From Clavulina sp. PMI_390 (Eukaryota > Basidiomycota > Agaricomycetes > Cantharellales > Hydnaceae): 64,000 nt of DNA. The position numbers and the translations under genes were made by a program. The DNA is taken from NCBI GenBank assembly GCA_015039315.1, contig WIDE01000052.1, positions 1 through 64,000 of the forward strand, in the 5' to 3' direction. The notes beneath the pieces are model-generated. The model had not been told where the DNA came from. It was given only the letters and a program-made list of their open reading frames with translations, and did no database searches. Below are positions 47,514-61,681 of this stretch, in pieces (the stretch's first letter is position 1; each line of letters opens with the position of its first letter).

Positions 47514-48535
47514 ATGGGTCAAACTTGTAAGTTTGTGGCCCAGAATATGACGATCTAGCTTGCAGAGCTGCTCACACTGTGTCGGTGTACCAGCCTCCCA
47601 GTATCTGGGGGAGATGGAGAAGACTACCAACTGTTAGTTATGCCACTATTCATGCTCTCCTCGTTATCTTCCTCAATTTTTTCTGGTCCCACCATGGTTC
47701 TAATGCCATGTCAGTCACCGCCCCTGAGCTCGAGCGGCTGAAGAGGAGGTTTATGAAACTTGATCGGTAAGCTGAGGTCGCTCGGCCACTCGATCGCCTG
47801 CATGCCTTGTGATGTTGAACGTACTCTCCAACTTGTTTCCATCGATTCCAAAATTCAGTGACGGCAACGGTACCATCGATCGCGACGAATTCTTCCAAGT
47901 GCAACAGATCGCAAGCAACCCCCTTGCAAGTCGGCTGATGGCGATCTTCGACGACGAGTGAGCATGCGTGGCCGTTTGTTCGTTCCTAGTGCAGTCTTTC
48001 TGAACCACGAATCTAGTGGTGGAGGCACAGTAGACTTCCACGAGTTTGTAGGCGGTTTGGGGGCATTCAGCAGCAAGGGCAACAGGGAGGACAAGCTCAA
48101 GTGTACGAACTCTCATTGCTGTGATCAACAAGAACATGTGCTCATTTCTCGCCCGATCTCACTTGAATAGTTGCCTTCAAAGTCTATGATGTTGACAGAG
48201 ACGGGTTCATCTCCAATGGCGAGCTTTTCGTCGTACTCAAGATGATGGTTGGTAACAATCTGAAGGTGCGTGGTGTCCTCTCCTCTCTCTAATAATCACT
48301 ATTATATGCTGATGAAATACAAACTATTAGGACTCCCAACTGCAGCAGATTGTCGATAAGACAATAATGGAAGCCGATATGGATGGGGATGGGAAGCTTA
48401 GCTTCGAGGAGTTCACTGCTGTTGTAGCAAAGACAGTTCGTATCGTCCACCTTCCACCAGCCTTAACCTTGCTCACACACGTTCTGATTTTCCCAGGACA
48501 TCGCCAAGCAAATGACCCTCGAGCATCTGTTCTGA
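47514..48535 (+). CDS. CNB1: Calcineurin regulatory subunit B
   Basis: About eight short exons starting at ATG 47514 (MGQT; the second Gly is the expected N-myristoylation site). The next exons give [13 protein letters not shown] and [18 protein letters not shown]. The four EF-hand loops are [36 protein letters not shown] and [13 protein letters not shown]. The end is [12 protein letters not shown] at 48535. It binds Ca2+ and activates the calcineurin phosphatase catalytic subunit, which controls stress response and Crz1-type transcription. Loop 2 lies across a splice junction ([11 protein letters not shown]). Length of about 175 residues is usual. It follows the WDR89-like gene by only about 270 bp on the same strand. 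Confidence 0.93.
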
Positions 48536-48775
48536 TTTTTGACCTTGCTTGATCGTTCGCTCTCCACTGGACCTCTATCATTCGCTATCAATGGGATTCT
48601 TCGTGCTACACCGTCTATTACCTACACTGGCCCCCTCTATATTGTACTTTCCACCTCGCATGATATGTCATTATGTCATTATGTGATACCAGATTGTCTA
48701 TCGTCGTATCCGGACTGTCTGTGACAGGGTTCGTTGTGACCGGGCGTGCTCCAGTCCCTCCCTCGCTATCCTCGA

Positions 48776-50142
48776 TGCCTCGTCTCGTCCCCCGCCTAAA
48801 GCAAGCGCTAAAGAACCCAGATAAGGACTTTCTCATGCGTGTTGGCGGAACTCCCGCGAGGTCTCCTCATCATGTTCGTCCAAGCCATGACGCACTCGTA
48901 GCTGGTCAATTACTAGAACGTCCCAAACCAAACCTCTCCGCTAAACGACAGAAGTCAATACTTCTTGATGCTGTAAATCCAATTACGCAGCCAAAAACGT
49001 TCAAAATGAAGAAGATTCATGCGAGAACCGCAGATGGTATACCAGGGAAACTGGACAAGCAGCCTGCCCTCACCGCCCTGGAGTGTCAGAAGCACCAGGT
49101 AAATCCATACCGTAAGACCACATAACTCTCCCGTTCATCGTATTGACTAAACTTCTCTAATCATTTGGTGTCTGTAGTACAGATGCTATCGTCACCATTG
49201 CGCTACTGCATGCTAAGTGCCAAACACTATCATTCTGGTGGGTCTTCTTCCCCCTTCAACCCATGCAAGAATCATAACTATCTCTGAGCATCATCACCAT
49301 GCTCAGATTTCTTGCTACGTCTCAGCACATCTAGTATGCAGGATGATCATGGAAAGTCGAGAATATTTCTCCTTCCTGATGGCCTGGAGCATCCAAAGTA
49401 CCGCAGCCTCAACGTCACGCGTGGAAGTTATATCATTCTCTGGAAGGATGCTCTAGAGGAGTTTATCGAAGCCGGTGAGCCGCACTAAGAACTCTGTTTT
49501 AGCAACTCGAGAGATCTGACCATGCCCGTTTTCCTTGTAGGGACGCATCGCCGAATACACCCCAGTGTCGAGGTCCACTCTCTCATATCCGAACAAATAC
49601 AGACTCAGCTCGAGAGAAGGCTCGTACAAGAATGCGAGCTCTTGCTGGGTCAATATCTTGCGCTCCCTCGTGAGCTACGGGCAGTAGAATCATCTCCCCT
49701 CGTGCGGGCTCTGACCGATGCTGAGCTAGAACAGCTTGACAAGGGGCCACAGTTTCTGAATGAACCCGCACCGGTTGCCGTTGTCAATTTTTCGCCCTCA
49801 GAGGCATCCCAGGCCGTTGCGACGTTCATGCCTCTCGCTCCATCACCTCCCCCAGAATTTGATCTCCACGACTCGATTCTTTCTCCACATGAAGTGCCAA
49901 TATACCGCACAGACCGGTTTATTTCTCCAGAAACGCGGTCAACTGTGCAAGAAGCATTGCAGAGCCTTACGGGGAGCCCATCGCCAAGCTCTACCTCGCC
50001 TGTCCCTCAGGCATTCTTGATAAGAAGCCCCACAGCATTATGGGATCATAAGATCTATGCTGCTCCCATCGCCATTGCTCTCTGGCGCCTCAGATTATGG
50101 CATGGAGAGGGGTGGTTGACTCCACCGGCACATGTTCCTTGA
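48776..50142 (+). CDS. Conserved fungal protein of unknown function, possibly mitochondrial
   Basis: Start taken at ATG 48776 (MPRLVPRLKQALKNPDKD). Exon 1 is basic and Pro-rich. After a GTAAAT intron a small exon probably encodes MLSSPLRYCMLSAKHYHS. A further exon gives GKSRIFLLPDGLEHPKYRSL and GSYIILWKDALEEFIEA. A GTGAGC...TTGTAG intron joins to GTHRRIHPSVEVHSLISEQI and the long C-terminal exon ending at 50142. The basic, Arg/Lys-rich first exon without acidic residues fits a mitochondrial targeting sequence, which would support a mitochondrial place. The phase of the second splice is not settled. I do not recognise the family. Confidence 0.55.
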
Positions 50143-50512
50143 CATCCGCCACAAAGCAGTAGCCCCCGTGCTTGTACGTCCATTTCATCTATGTCCCAGC
50201 AATCACATGTAGAATATCCCCATCGTAATCAGCCTTCATAGTCCCAAATAACGCCAATTGGCATTGCATTACGTAGATAAGTACAGGATTGATATGATAC
50301 GTAATCCATTCAACAGCAAATTATCGTCCCGAGCTGCAATTCGGCATGTTCTTGAACCACACGAGTAAGAAAAGGAGAATGAGATGGCCACCCAGGTGAA
50401 ATGCACGCAGAAAATTCAATCAATGGCAGACAGAAGCCGAGTCGAAGAAAGGTGAGAAAGCAAACTCTAAGAACAGTCAGCTCTCAAGAAGAACAACGAG
50501 ATTGAGTTGTTG
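50143..50512. other. Convergent 3' region between the unknown protein and PAP1
   Basis: About 370 bp where two genes end facing each other. No ORF, RNA gene or repeat seen. Confidence 0.4.
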
Positions 50513-53298
<2,786 letters not shown>

Positions 53299-53422
53299 AA
53301 TGTGGTGACTTGGAGGGGATGAATGAGAGAGCGTGAGAACAATTTAGGCGCCGAGCGGTTACCCCTCGATCAACGACCCCCACTGTGGGAGAAGTCACTA
53401 GCTTGAATCCGTCTTGATTATT
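53299..53422. promoter_or_regulatory. Bidirectional promoter, PAP1 and lipase-like gene
   Basis: Only 124 bp separate the start codons of PAP1 (minus) and the hydrolase (plus). Both transcripts must start in it or in 5' UTRs that overlap the other gene. I see no TATA box. Confidence 0.6.
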
Positions 53423-54941
53423 ATGGCTGAAGAGACAGAGAATAGACGCACAGATCTCCTTTGCGTATTTGTTCATGGATTTAAGGGAACCGACTCTACA
53501 TTCGGTTAGCTTTATGATAGACCTGTATCTTGAGAGAGCCTCATCCCATGGATTATTGGAACATTCAGATGGGTTCCCTGAACGACTTCAAAATATGGTT
53601 GCTGGGCCTGGTACGGGAGTGGAAACCGTTTCTTGTGTCGTCTTCCCTGCTTACGAGGTATGTGTAACGGCATTGCCAGCACCTTGATTGTGACTCTGAA
53701 TTGTCTGGCGGGCCACCGGTCTCAAGACTAAAGGAGACCTTGTAAGCAAATTGACTCGACATTGGAATTGATTCTAAGCAAGTGGACGACAGAGCGCAGC
53801 TACTGAGAAGTTCGCGGACTGGTTGACGACAACTGTTGTCCATAAGGAAGTCGCTAATGGACAAGGCGGAGGTGCAGGGAAAACAAAGGTGGTTCTTTGT
53901 GGGCATAGGTAACGAAAACTATGACTAAACCCAAATAATTAAGTCTGCTAATCATCAGGATCGTATAGTATGGGGGGTCTACTAATTGCAGATGCAATGC
54001 TTGCTATTGCTGCTTCCCGCTTGCAAAAAACCGCTCCTCTTTGGCCCCACATCATAGCTTGTATCGCTTATGATACTCCTTACTATGGACTACACCCATT
54101 CATCTTCAAGAACCAAACAACCAAGGTAGTTGCATATGCGCAACAGGCACAGAAATTAGCATCTGGTCTTGGTCTCTTCGGGGCCGCTACTGAATCCACA
54201 TCCGCGGCGTCCTCGGTCTCTTCGGCCCAGCCTCGGGCATTGTTGACTGCTACTGATACGACTGCTGCGGCTTCCAAACCCTCCACAAGTAGCATATGGA
54301 ATAAATGGGCACCTGCTGCGATCGGTGCTGTTGCGGCAGGAGCTGCAGCCGGTGCTGCGTGGTACAAAAAAGAGGACTTGACAACGAGTGTGACTTGGGC
54401 GAGCGACCACTTGAAATATGTCGGCAACTTGTGGGACCAGAAGGGGCTGCATACCAGAGTAGAGAGCCTCATCGCAGTGCAGAAGGAAAGCGGCGTTTAC
54501 TTCCATAAGTAGGTCACGCTTCGTACCATATTCTGAGGAAATCTCATGATCATCTCCATAGCTTCTACACGCTTCTTCCCAAGAAATCTGCTCTTGAAGA
54601 ACCAAGAACCTTCATCAACCTGCCAAGCAAGTCATCTGAAGCTTTTCAATATCACTCCGCCGTCCAAAATACCCTTGCCGAGGATGAGATCGCGGCACAT
54701 ATTGGTTTGTTTCTTTCCCAAATCGTCGGCCCTCAATCTGACTAATGGTTCTGCTCTGCTAGCCATGTTCTCGCCAAAGACCAATGACGGGTATTATGAT
54801 CTTGGCCTCCAAACTGCCGACATTATCCGTCGGGCTCTAGAGGAAGCTAACCAGATTGAAGCTCGTGATGCGCTTGCTACGATGAAAAATATTGATCTGG
54901 GGGCCTCTCACGAGGAAAAAGAAGAAGATCTACTCAGTTAA
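53423..54941 (+). CDS. Alpha/beta-hydrolase with lipase-like GHSMGG elbow (DUF676-like)
   Basis: ATG 53423 gives MAEETENRRTDLLCVFVHGF (HGF: the oxyanion-side motif), then GTDSTF. The next exon is DGFPERLQNMVAGPGTGVET ... VVFPAYE, then TKGDL, LSAATEKFADWLTTTVVHKE and VVLCGH. A GTAACG...GTATAG intron gives GHSMGGLLIADAM, the nucleophile serine elbow. Then come DTPYYGLHPFIFKN and an Ala-rich hydrophobic stretch (WAPAAIGAVAAGAAAGAAWY, possible membrane segment). C-terminal exons encode FYTLLPKKSALEEPRTFINL and YDLGLQTADIIRRAL, with an acidic end. The fold resembles serine lipases or esterases that act at membranes. The natural substrate is unknown, and the catalytic Asp and His are not assigned. 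Confidence 0.82.
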
Positions 54942-55583
54942 CGTAAGCGGTGATGACATTTCCTGCGTAATGGCCGTGCTGTGTATTTACGCCTGATATT
55001 TATGTTTGCTCATCACTTGTACAGGACAATACTGGGCTAGGACGTGGTTGTTGATAATATGCGATATAATTCTTGGCGTGCAGCAGCTCCAGCATCACGG
55101 CGCGATCCTAGAACCGAACCTCTTTGCTTGGCCCTTTACCCTCCAACTCTCCCTTGACACGGTATATTACAATATCATTCCCCAAAATGAGAGAGCTGAA
55201 AATACCTGCTGAAGGCTTTGGTCATGTGATGGTAATACACAGTTGGAGGGGGGGGGGAGGGGATAGTCTCGGGTGAAGAGGTGGTCAATTGTCATGTCAT
55301 AACGGGTTTTCTTCCAGTATCAATACTGATCACTGATAGGCATTTTTAGTGAACTACCCTACTGTAGAAAGTAGTGTCAAGCATAATCTCTATAGAGCTT
55401 TCATATTTGGACGGCCTTTGGAATGTTGATTATCTCAGCACATGGAGTCATCACATTTCCTGACTCATAATCCTCCATCACCTTTTTATCGTCATCACTG
55501 TCAGACTACACCGTGAGCACTACTGGTTTTATGTCGTTGAAATTGGCTGTGATACCTACCCCCAAACTCTTCTGATCTAGATC
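54942..55583. other. Intergenic, about 640 bp
   Basis: Lies between the hydrolase and the PhzF-like gene, both plus strand. It holds a G-rich run near 55247-55261 and the PhzF promoter. ORF 55006-55212 has no family features and is probably 3' UTR. Confidence 0.4.
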
Positions 55584-56573
55584 ATGAGCACTGAGCTGCA
55601 TTTCGTGACCTTGGATGTCTTCACCTCCACCCGATTCCACGGAAATCCCCTCGCAATCGTTTATGTACCCCCAGAAACGGAGATTTCTCAGGAGCAGAAG
55701 CTAACTATTTGCAAGGAATTCAATCTTTCCGAAACGGTTTTCCTTCACCGTCCGATGTCTGAGCTCACCCCAGACGGTGAAGTTGGTGATGTCAAGATCG
55801 ACATCTTCACCCCCGCCCAGGAGCTTCCTTTTGCAGGCCATCCAACAGTGGGGACTTCTTTTCATCTCCTTAGCCGATCGGCGGGCAGTCCTCAATGCAG
55901 TCTTATTACCAAAGCTGGTCCCATCCCTGCCTCGTTCGACCCGTCGACCCTCAGGGTCAAGCTCGAGGTTCCTCATGCAATCACTATACATTCTGAGGTC
56001 TCCGTGCCTAGGGAGAAGATCGCAGCAGCTCTCGGGGTATCCTCTCTCCCAACTGAGTCCATTATTCCCAACGATACCAAAGGGGAGGGTGTTGCCCTAG
56101 TCTCTGTCGTCAAGGGCCTTGCATTTCTCCTCGTGCAGGTTTCATCTTTGGAAGTCCTTGGTGCCATGAAGAATACCGGAGTCAAACAAACCGCCGAGAA
56201 GCTAGGGCTGCAGGATCAGAGCGAGACGTTTATTGGTACCTATGTCTACTATGTTCAGGAGGAGCAGCCCACGAAGCTCGCTGTACGCACTAGGATGTTT
56301 GAGGGCCTCTGGGAGGATGCTGCAACAGGCTCTGCTGCGTCCTGCCTTGCCGGATATCTAAGTATCCAGAAGGCGTGGAAGTCTGATGGGGACCTGGAGC
56401 TGCAGAGCTTCGAGTTCACCCAGGGTGTCGAGATGGGCCGACAAAGTGATATCGGCCTTGCTGTGCAGATCGCTTCGAAGGCCACTGGTGGCCCGAATGA
56501 TCAACCTCAGGTAGAGAAAATGTGGTTGAGCGGAACGGCGGTGACTGTGATGAAAGGGACAATCTTGGTGTAG
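55584..56573 (+). CDS. PhzF-family isomerase-like protein
   Basis: A single-exon gene of 329 codons, unusual beside its intron-rich neighbours. MSTELHFVTLDVFTSTRFHG opens the fold. NLSETVFL carries the conserved Glu that acts as the proton shuttle in PhzF-type enzymes. ELPFAGHPTVGTSFHLL and RTRMFEGLWEDAATGSAASC are the two Gly-rich substrate loops of the diaminopimelate-epimerase-like fold. Length matches the family. The lack of introns could mean retroposition, horizontal gain or plain intron loss. Its substrate in fungi is not known, and no phenazine genes are near. Confidence 0.88.
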   Translation: MSTELHFVTLDVFTSTRFHGNPLAIVYVPPETEISQEQKLTICKEFNLSETVFLHRPMSELTPDGEVGDVKIDIFTPAQELPFAGHPTVGTSFHLLSRSAGSPQCSLITKAGPIPASFDPSTLRVKLEVPHAITIHSEVSVPREKIAAALGVSSLPTESIIPNDTKGEGVALVSVVKGLAFLLVQVSSLEVLGAMKNTGVKQTAEKLGLQDQSETFIGTYVYYVQEEQPTKLAVRTRMFEGLWEDAATGSAASCLAGYLSIQKAWKSDGDLELQSFEFTQGVEMGRQSDIGLAVQIASKATGGPNDQPQVEKMWLSGTAVTVMKGTILV

Positions 56574-56867
56574 GGTCAACTGGGTGTAGTAACTGTAACA
56601 TAGGAAGAATCAGAAATGAAGAATTGAAATCAATGCATCGAATATTTTGCAATGCTCGTCACTAATCTGCCCTCTGATTCTACGTTGCTTCTCAGTTTAT
56701 TGTCTAACTAACGAGTTCTCATCAGCCAGGTGTTGTTTGATTGACGCTCGAACGATCACATATCATGTAGGAACGAGTTCTTCAGAACTGTAGGTATGTA
56801 AGAATTAGGTATTACCTACGTGTAAAAGATCATGCAATGTAATAAAGAATGCTACGTGATGAATATC
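56574..56867. other. Convergent 3' region
   Basis: About 290 bp between the PhzF-like gene (+) and the kinase-fusion gene (-). No feature seen. Confidence 0.4.
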
Positions 56868-59800
56868 TCAAGCCTGTGATCCAGCCTCTTCATGAGCCTC
56901 GGACTCATAGATGGGCGATACTGCAATACCGTCATCGCTCCCGGAATAAGAACTCATGGTCGAGCCCTTAGCTGGTGTCCTCCAGCGTTCGGCGATCTGT
57001 AAAGTAGCTCAGGGTCAGTCATGTCTCCCGGGTCTGATTGACAAAGAACGTACCACTCCAGGCCGCTTCAGCATGTTAATGGCCAGTCGCATATCAATCT
57101 TGTTGATAGCAGTCAGAACCCAGACACTTGATACAGGATCCGAGGTGAACGCCGTTCGCTCTTCGCCTTTCAGCTCTTCTACCACCACGCGAACGCCCTC
57201 AATCTCTCGCCGAAGATCAAGATCTCGCAAGTCTTCGGGAGTAGGTGAGGTGATAATGAAGGTTTCTCGACGCATAAGCCCGACGCGTTCCTATACAAAA
57301 CAATTAGGCTGAATTTCTCGATATACTTCAAAATGCTTACCTTGAGAGTCTCGACCACGTCATGACAAGCACGGCGCGTGCCGAAGAAGCGAATTTTGTG
57401 TTGTCCTTCGATCTCGTCGGGGGTCAAGTATTTGACACCAACATCCGGATATGCTTTCTCTTCCAGTGGAGAGAGTTGGTGTACGCGCGACCGCATCAGC
57501 GCGTACATTGTTCTGGAAGAGATTGGGCAATCGATGGTTGCATGCGTGTCGCCGCGCCAGTCACCGCTCTCGTATGCCGAGAGGATAGCGTTCACAAGCG
57601 CTGGTTGGCCATCAATCCTCACAGTGCTCGAAGGAGAATCTTTTTCGGGGCTTTACAACCAATAACACGGATCAGTGTGGGCTCATGACCATGGATGAGG
57701 TATATCATAGAGTGCTCACAAGTTGACAAACACCTCGTGGTGCATCCTATCACATTCAATACGGCAGCGACGAACGATATGGCTGATGGAGGACTTGAGG
57801 AGAGAAAGATCTTCAGGCTCGGCGTTGAAGTAGACAGTCGTCTCTTGATCAATTTCATCAAGGACGTCCTGCGCTACGTCGCGTGCATCCAATACATGCT
57901 CACGGGGGCCAAGGAAGAAAATCTTTCCCTTTTCAGGATCAACGCGGACGGACAGATCTCCCGTGTTCAGAGACGCTAGACGAAGCAGTTCTCGGGAATC
58001 AGGCATCGAAAGTCGAGTGCGGGCACGTCTAGAGAGGAAGAGTTGGTCGCCGAAGTAGTTTCCTCGAACCATGCCGATCACCTATGGAACGTAGGGTAAG
58101 ACTGTGAAGGGGACGAGCATGAGTAGAGTGACGCACATATTCCATCTCGCCTGCGACTTGATCAGCATCGCCCTCTCTTCCACTAATGACCAGTTCCTGA
58201 CTACTGGGATCCACAGAAACCATGACTTGTCGTTGAGAGGCAGTCTCGTCTGTCCCAGTGATCTTTCGCGTGAACCTTCGTCCAAATGCAAGTCGACGAG
58301 TGATATCCGGCATCTACGAGTGGAAGACATCTGAGCTGTTGTGCGAGGCTATAAGAGAATTCCCACTAACCTTTTTCCTGGCGGTTGCCAGGGTCCGTGT
58401 CAAGCTGAGGTGTTCACTCTTGTCATCTGCTGGAGAGGAAGAGGCAGAAGAGGGTATCTAGGAGTACACAACCAACCACCAATTAGCTCATACTGACACG
58501 CAACGACGTCACCTGTCAAACCTACAGAGAAAATCTTGGAACCTGGGGAAGCCAATCCCAGGTCTAGCCCTGGCACTAGCTTTTCTTCAGTCTGAATAGT
58601 CAAGCTGCGACTCGTCGTAGATCGCGGCGAACTCGTTACACTCTACCCAAAAAAGCAAGTTTGAGCATCCTGGCCCGGGGTGTATACGCAGCTCATTTAT
58701 GAATGGAAACCCACCTCAGCTTTTACAAATGGAGTAGCAGGGATGGCAGAGGCCGGCGGCGGCGGGGGTGGTGGAGCGTTAATCTCAGCCAACTTCTTCC
58801 TGACTTCCTCAATGGTAGCACGATCCTCCGGTCGCTGCTTCCAGCACTCCTCGCAGAGCGCCATATACTTTGCCCTTGCCGCCTGCTTCTCAGCAAATCC
58901 ATCGGGGAGGGCTGGTCGCCCGTTCCGCTGAACGTGAGTTCGAATGGCAACCACATCGTCCATATCAGAGAAGGGGTCTAACTCGGTCATAAGCTCAAAG
59001 ACAGTCATGCCCAGGGAATAGATGTCTGAGGGGAGCGACGAGCGAACGAGGGAGTTGGAGCTATCAGGATCTTCGCTGATCTCTGGAGCCGTCCACCTAG
59101 TACGAATGAGACTGTGCGCATGAGAGGCCCAACACGGGTAACCAAGCACAAGCGATACATACCGGACAGCTTTTCCATCCCGATGGAAAGTTGAAGATCG
59201 CTGGACATTATGCTGGAACCGAGCAAGCCCATAATCTGTTATTAGTGGAGTACCATCCGAAGCAATCATGATGTTTTGCTACAACGTGGTCGAACATTAG
59301 TTGGTGACGTAGTCCACTATGGATAAAGAAAATAGATAGGATCCCACATACTCCTCGGATATCACCATGAGGTACTGGTGGAACTCGCGAGTGGAGATAT
59401 TGGATGCCGGCTGTGATGCCATCAAGCTACCGGGTGATCAGCCCGTGGTCCAGCAGACTAGAACTTGTAATCATGCTTACCAGTTTAGCAAAGTCGACAT
59501 GTCGACTTTCGTCGGTGGCTTTTTTGAGATAATCTCGCACGTTCCCCTCAGCATGATATTCAGCGACGTGGGAGTAGGGGAAGTCTTGACAAACACCGAT
59601 GATCTTCAGTATGTTCGCGTGGCCAAGTTGTCGCCATGAGAGCATTTGCGCTCTCCACCGCTATCAGATATGAATGATTAGAACGATTGATGTCGCGCAT
59701 AGAGGAAGAAAAGCTCACCTGGTCTACATGAAGAGTTTGGTCCAGTTCCAGCACTGTTGTCACTGCTACGTCCACCCCACGATAGGTTCCTTTGTACGTT

Positions 59801-60763
59801 GATGCATAACCTTGCTGCCTGAAAGGCTCTTCTTCCTTTGTGATGCCACCTAGGATGATGTTGGATGGAAAAGCGCTAGTGGAATCGCTCAGTTCCTTGA
59901 GCAGTTTTAGAATCTCCCCGCGATCCGGATCATCGACGGGCCTGCCGTCAAGAAACTAGTGCGAGATGAGGGGTGGGAATCATTTAGCTGGAATTATGGA
60001 GGCTGCAGACATCAGATGGCTTATAGCTTACTACTTGCAAAGACCCCAGGAACAGCTCTGCGCGTGGGGTGTCGAGTGATTTCGCCGCAGCGAGCAAAGC
60101 GTCATCCGCTCGAATGGCATGATACGCTCTGCGTATGCCCTCAAAATCTACGGGAACCGGCCGAGATCTCTGTGGAGGAGAAGATAAAAGAAAGAAAAGA
60201 GATGAAACACGCGTTCAGAAGACCGATGATGCCATCGAAGACCGAACAGAAGCTGTTGACAAATGTACGCACCCTCTTCGCCACCTTTTCAATTTGTGTG
60301 ACCGCATCTTGCACCTTATCGCGGATGCTCGCCATCTGGGTGAGGCTGTCGACAGCACTGAGGTCGTTCCATGTCGTGATGTTCTCTAATAGCCGAGTGC
60401 ATGCTCTGAAGCCATACAGCTTAGCATGCGCATCTGGGAATGAAATCCCATGTGAAGAAAAAAAAACGCACTTGCGGACTTTGCTAGCGTCCGAGCCAGC
60501 GAGGTCGTTGAGGAATTTGTTGGATGCCTTGACGATGTTGACGCAGTGGTCCTGTCCGTCGTAAAGTCCGACAGCAACGTCAGGTGGATCAACAACAGGA
60601 GACCCAGAAACTGAATAGATTGCGGTTTTAGACTCACGGAGTAAACACCCTTGTAATGTGTTGGGACTGGTAAAGCAGTGATTACTGTGCTCGTTGATGC
60701 CCGAGATGTCCTCGATGACGAGGAGACGACGGAACGTGTTCGTGAAGATACAGAAGAAGACAT
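56868..60763 (-). CDS. TKL kinase-like domain fused to a novel C-terminal region
   Basis: ATG 60763 gives a Ser/Thr-rich lead (MSSSVSSRTRSVVSS). A helical domain follows (HCVNIVKASNKFLNDLAGSD ... IRDKVQDAVTQIEKVAKRVR), like adaptor domains of this fungal class. The kinase-like part has QQGYASTYKGTYRGVDVAVTT (Thr where VAIK has Lys), LGHANILKIIGVC, VPHGDIRG-QNIMIASDGTP and ITDYGLARF (DYG for DFG), then DIYSLGMTVFELMTELDPFS. After a poly-Pro run, phase-compatible introns (GTGGGT...GGGTAG, GTAGGT...TCCTAG, GTTAGT...TCGTAG) join it to a region read as QVMVSVDPSSQELVISGREG, VRVDPEKGKIFFLGPREHVL, and VGVKYLTPDEIEGQHKIRFF. This looks like repeated small alpha/beta units. It stops at 56868. The alternative is two genes, the second starting at ATG 58313. 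Confidence 0.6.
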
Positions 60764-61681
60764 GATGGGTCGTGACGCAAAGGCCGTCTGAGGGGACGAT
60801 GGGAAAGTACGAAACTGAGATAGTTGGGAAGAGGAAAGAGGGAGAGTGTGCTGGGGAGCAGTGGCGCTTTTTCTTTACGCAGCTCTTTTGCTTTTGACAG
60901 GGTGATACAAGGGAAATATAGGAGTCAGAAATTGGGTGCACGCCGTGGCCTCGAGGCGGGTGATCAGAACCCCAACCCAAGCGATGCTGATGCGGCCCAA
61001 GTATTCTCGTCGGACCTTCCATATGCTTTCGAATGTCGTAGAATCCATCTGCGCATCAATCGCCAGCCAAGGCACTTTCCAACCGATTTGGTTCATGGTT
61101 GCCTGGAACTCGGCACGGTCGTAGAATTCTATCGATTCAATTCTGTTATGGGGTGGATACAAAGATACTATTGGCGAGGCAACAAGGATACAAAGGTGGG
61201 TTGAATGAGCCCGTCATCGCAATCATCCACTACCTAGCCACCACCACATAGCAGTGTTCAGCGCTGGCGGCTGAACAGCGCATTCTGCAGCCCTTAACCC
61301 AGAATGGGAAGATCATAATGTGCCGAAGGCTCCCGGAATATAATCTTTTTCCGCGACTATGAATAACCCCGGGCAGCGCCCTGTTGATGATTTGCTGGTG
61401 CGCAACGGATCCTGACCGAACATGGGATCGGCCAATAGCACAACAAGCTCTCAGTTCGGTCAGGCGGCGTTACGAGGGGGTTGACGTGAATGCTGTCTGC
61501 CATTCTTTGAACATGTTGTTACATCTTCTGGCGGATATACCACAACGAGAAAGGAGAGGGCGGATGTTGAGCAGGTGGTGTTTGGCGACTTGTTTGTCCC
61601 GAGGACGTGTCAGTTCGCCTTCCTCTTTCGGAACCCAAGCTTCAACCCCAGTCGTGCTCTACAGCTCACTCGCTCATTCCA
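60764..61681. promoter_or_regulatory. Divergent region between the kinase-fusion gene and SWC4
   Basis: About 920 bp between two start codons on opposite strands. ORF 60824-61204 (+) and the opposite-strand ORFs are not supported by splice sites or similarity. It probably contains both promoters and 5' UTRs. Confidence 0.45.

Noticed and set aside
60824..61204. 126-codon ORF (+) upstream of the kinase-fusion gene
   Set aside because: No family features, and the opposite strand is equally open; probably promoter DNA.
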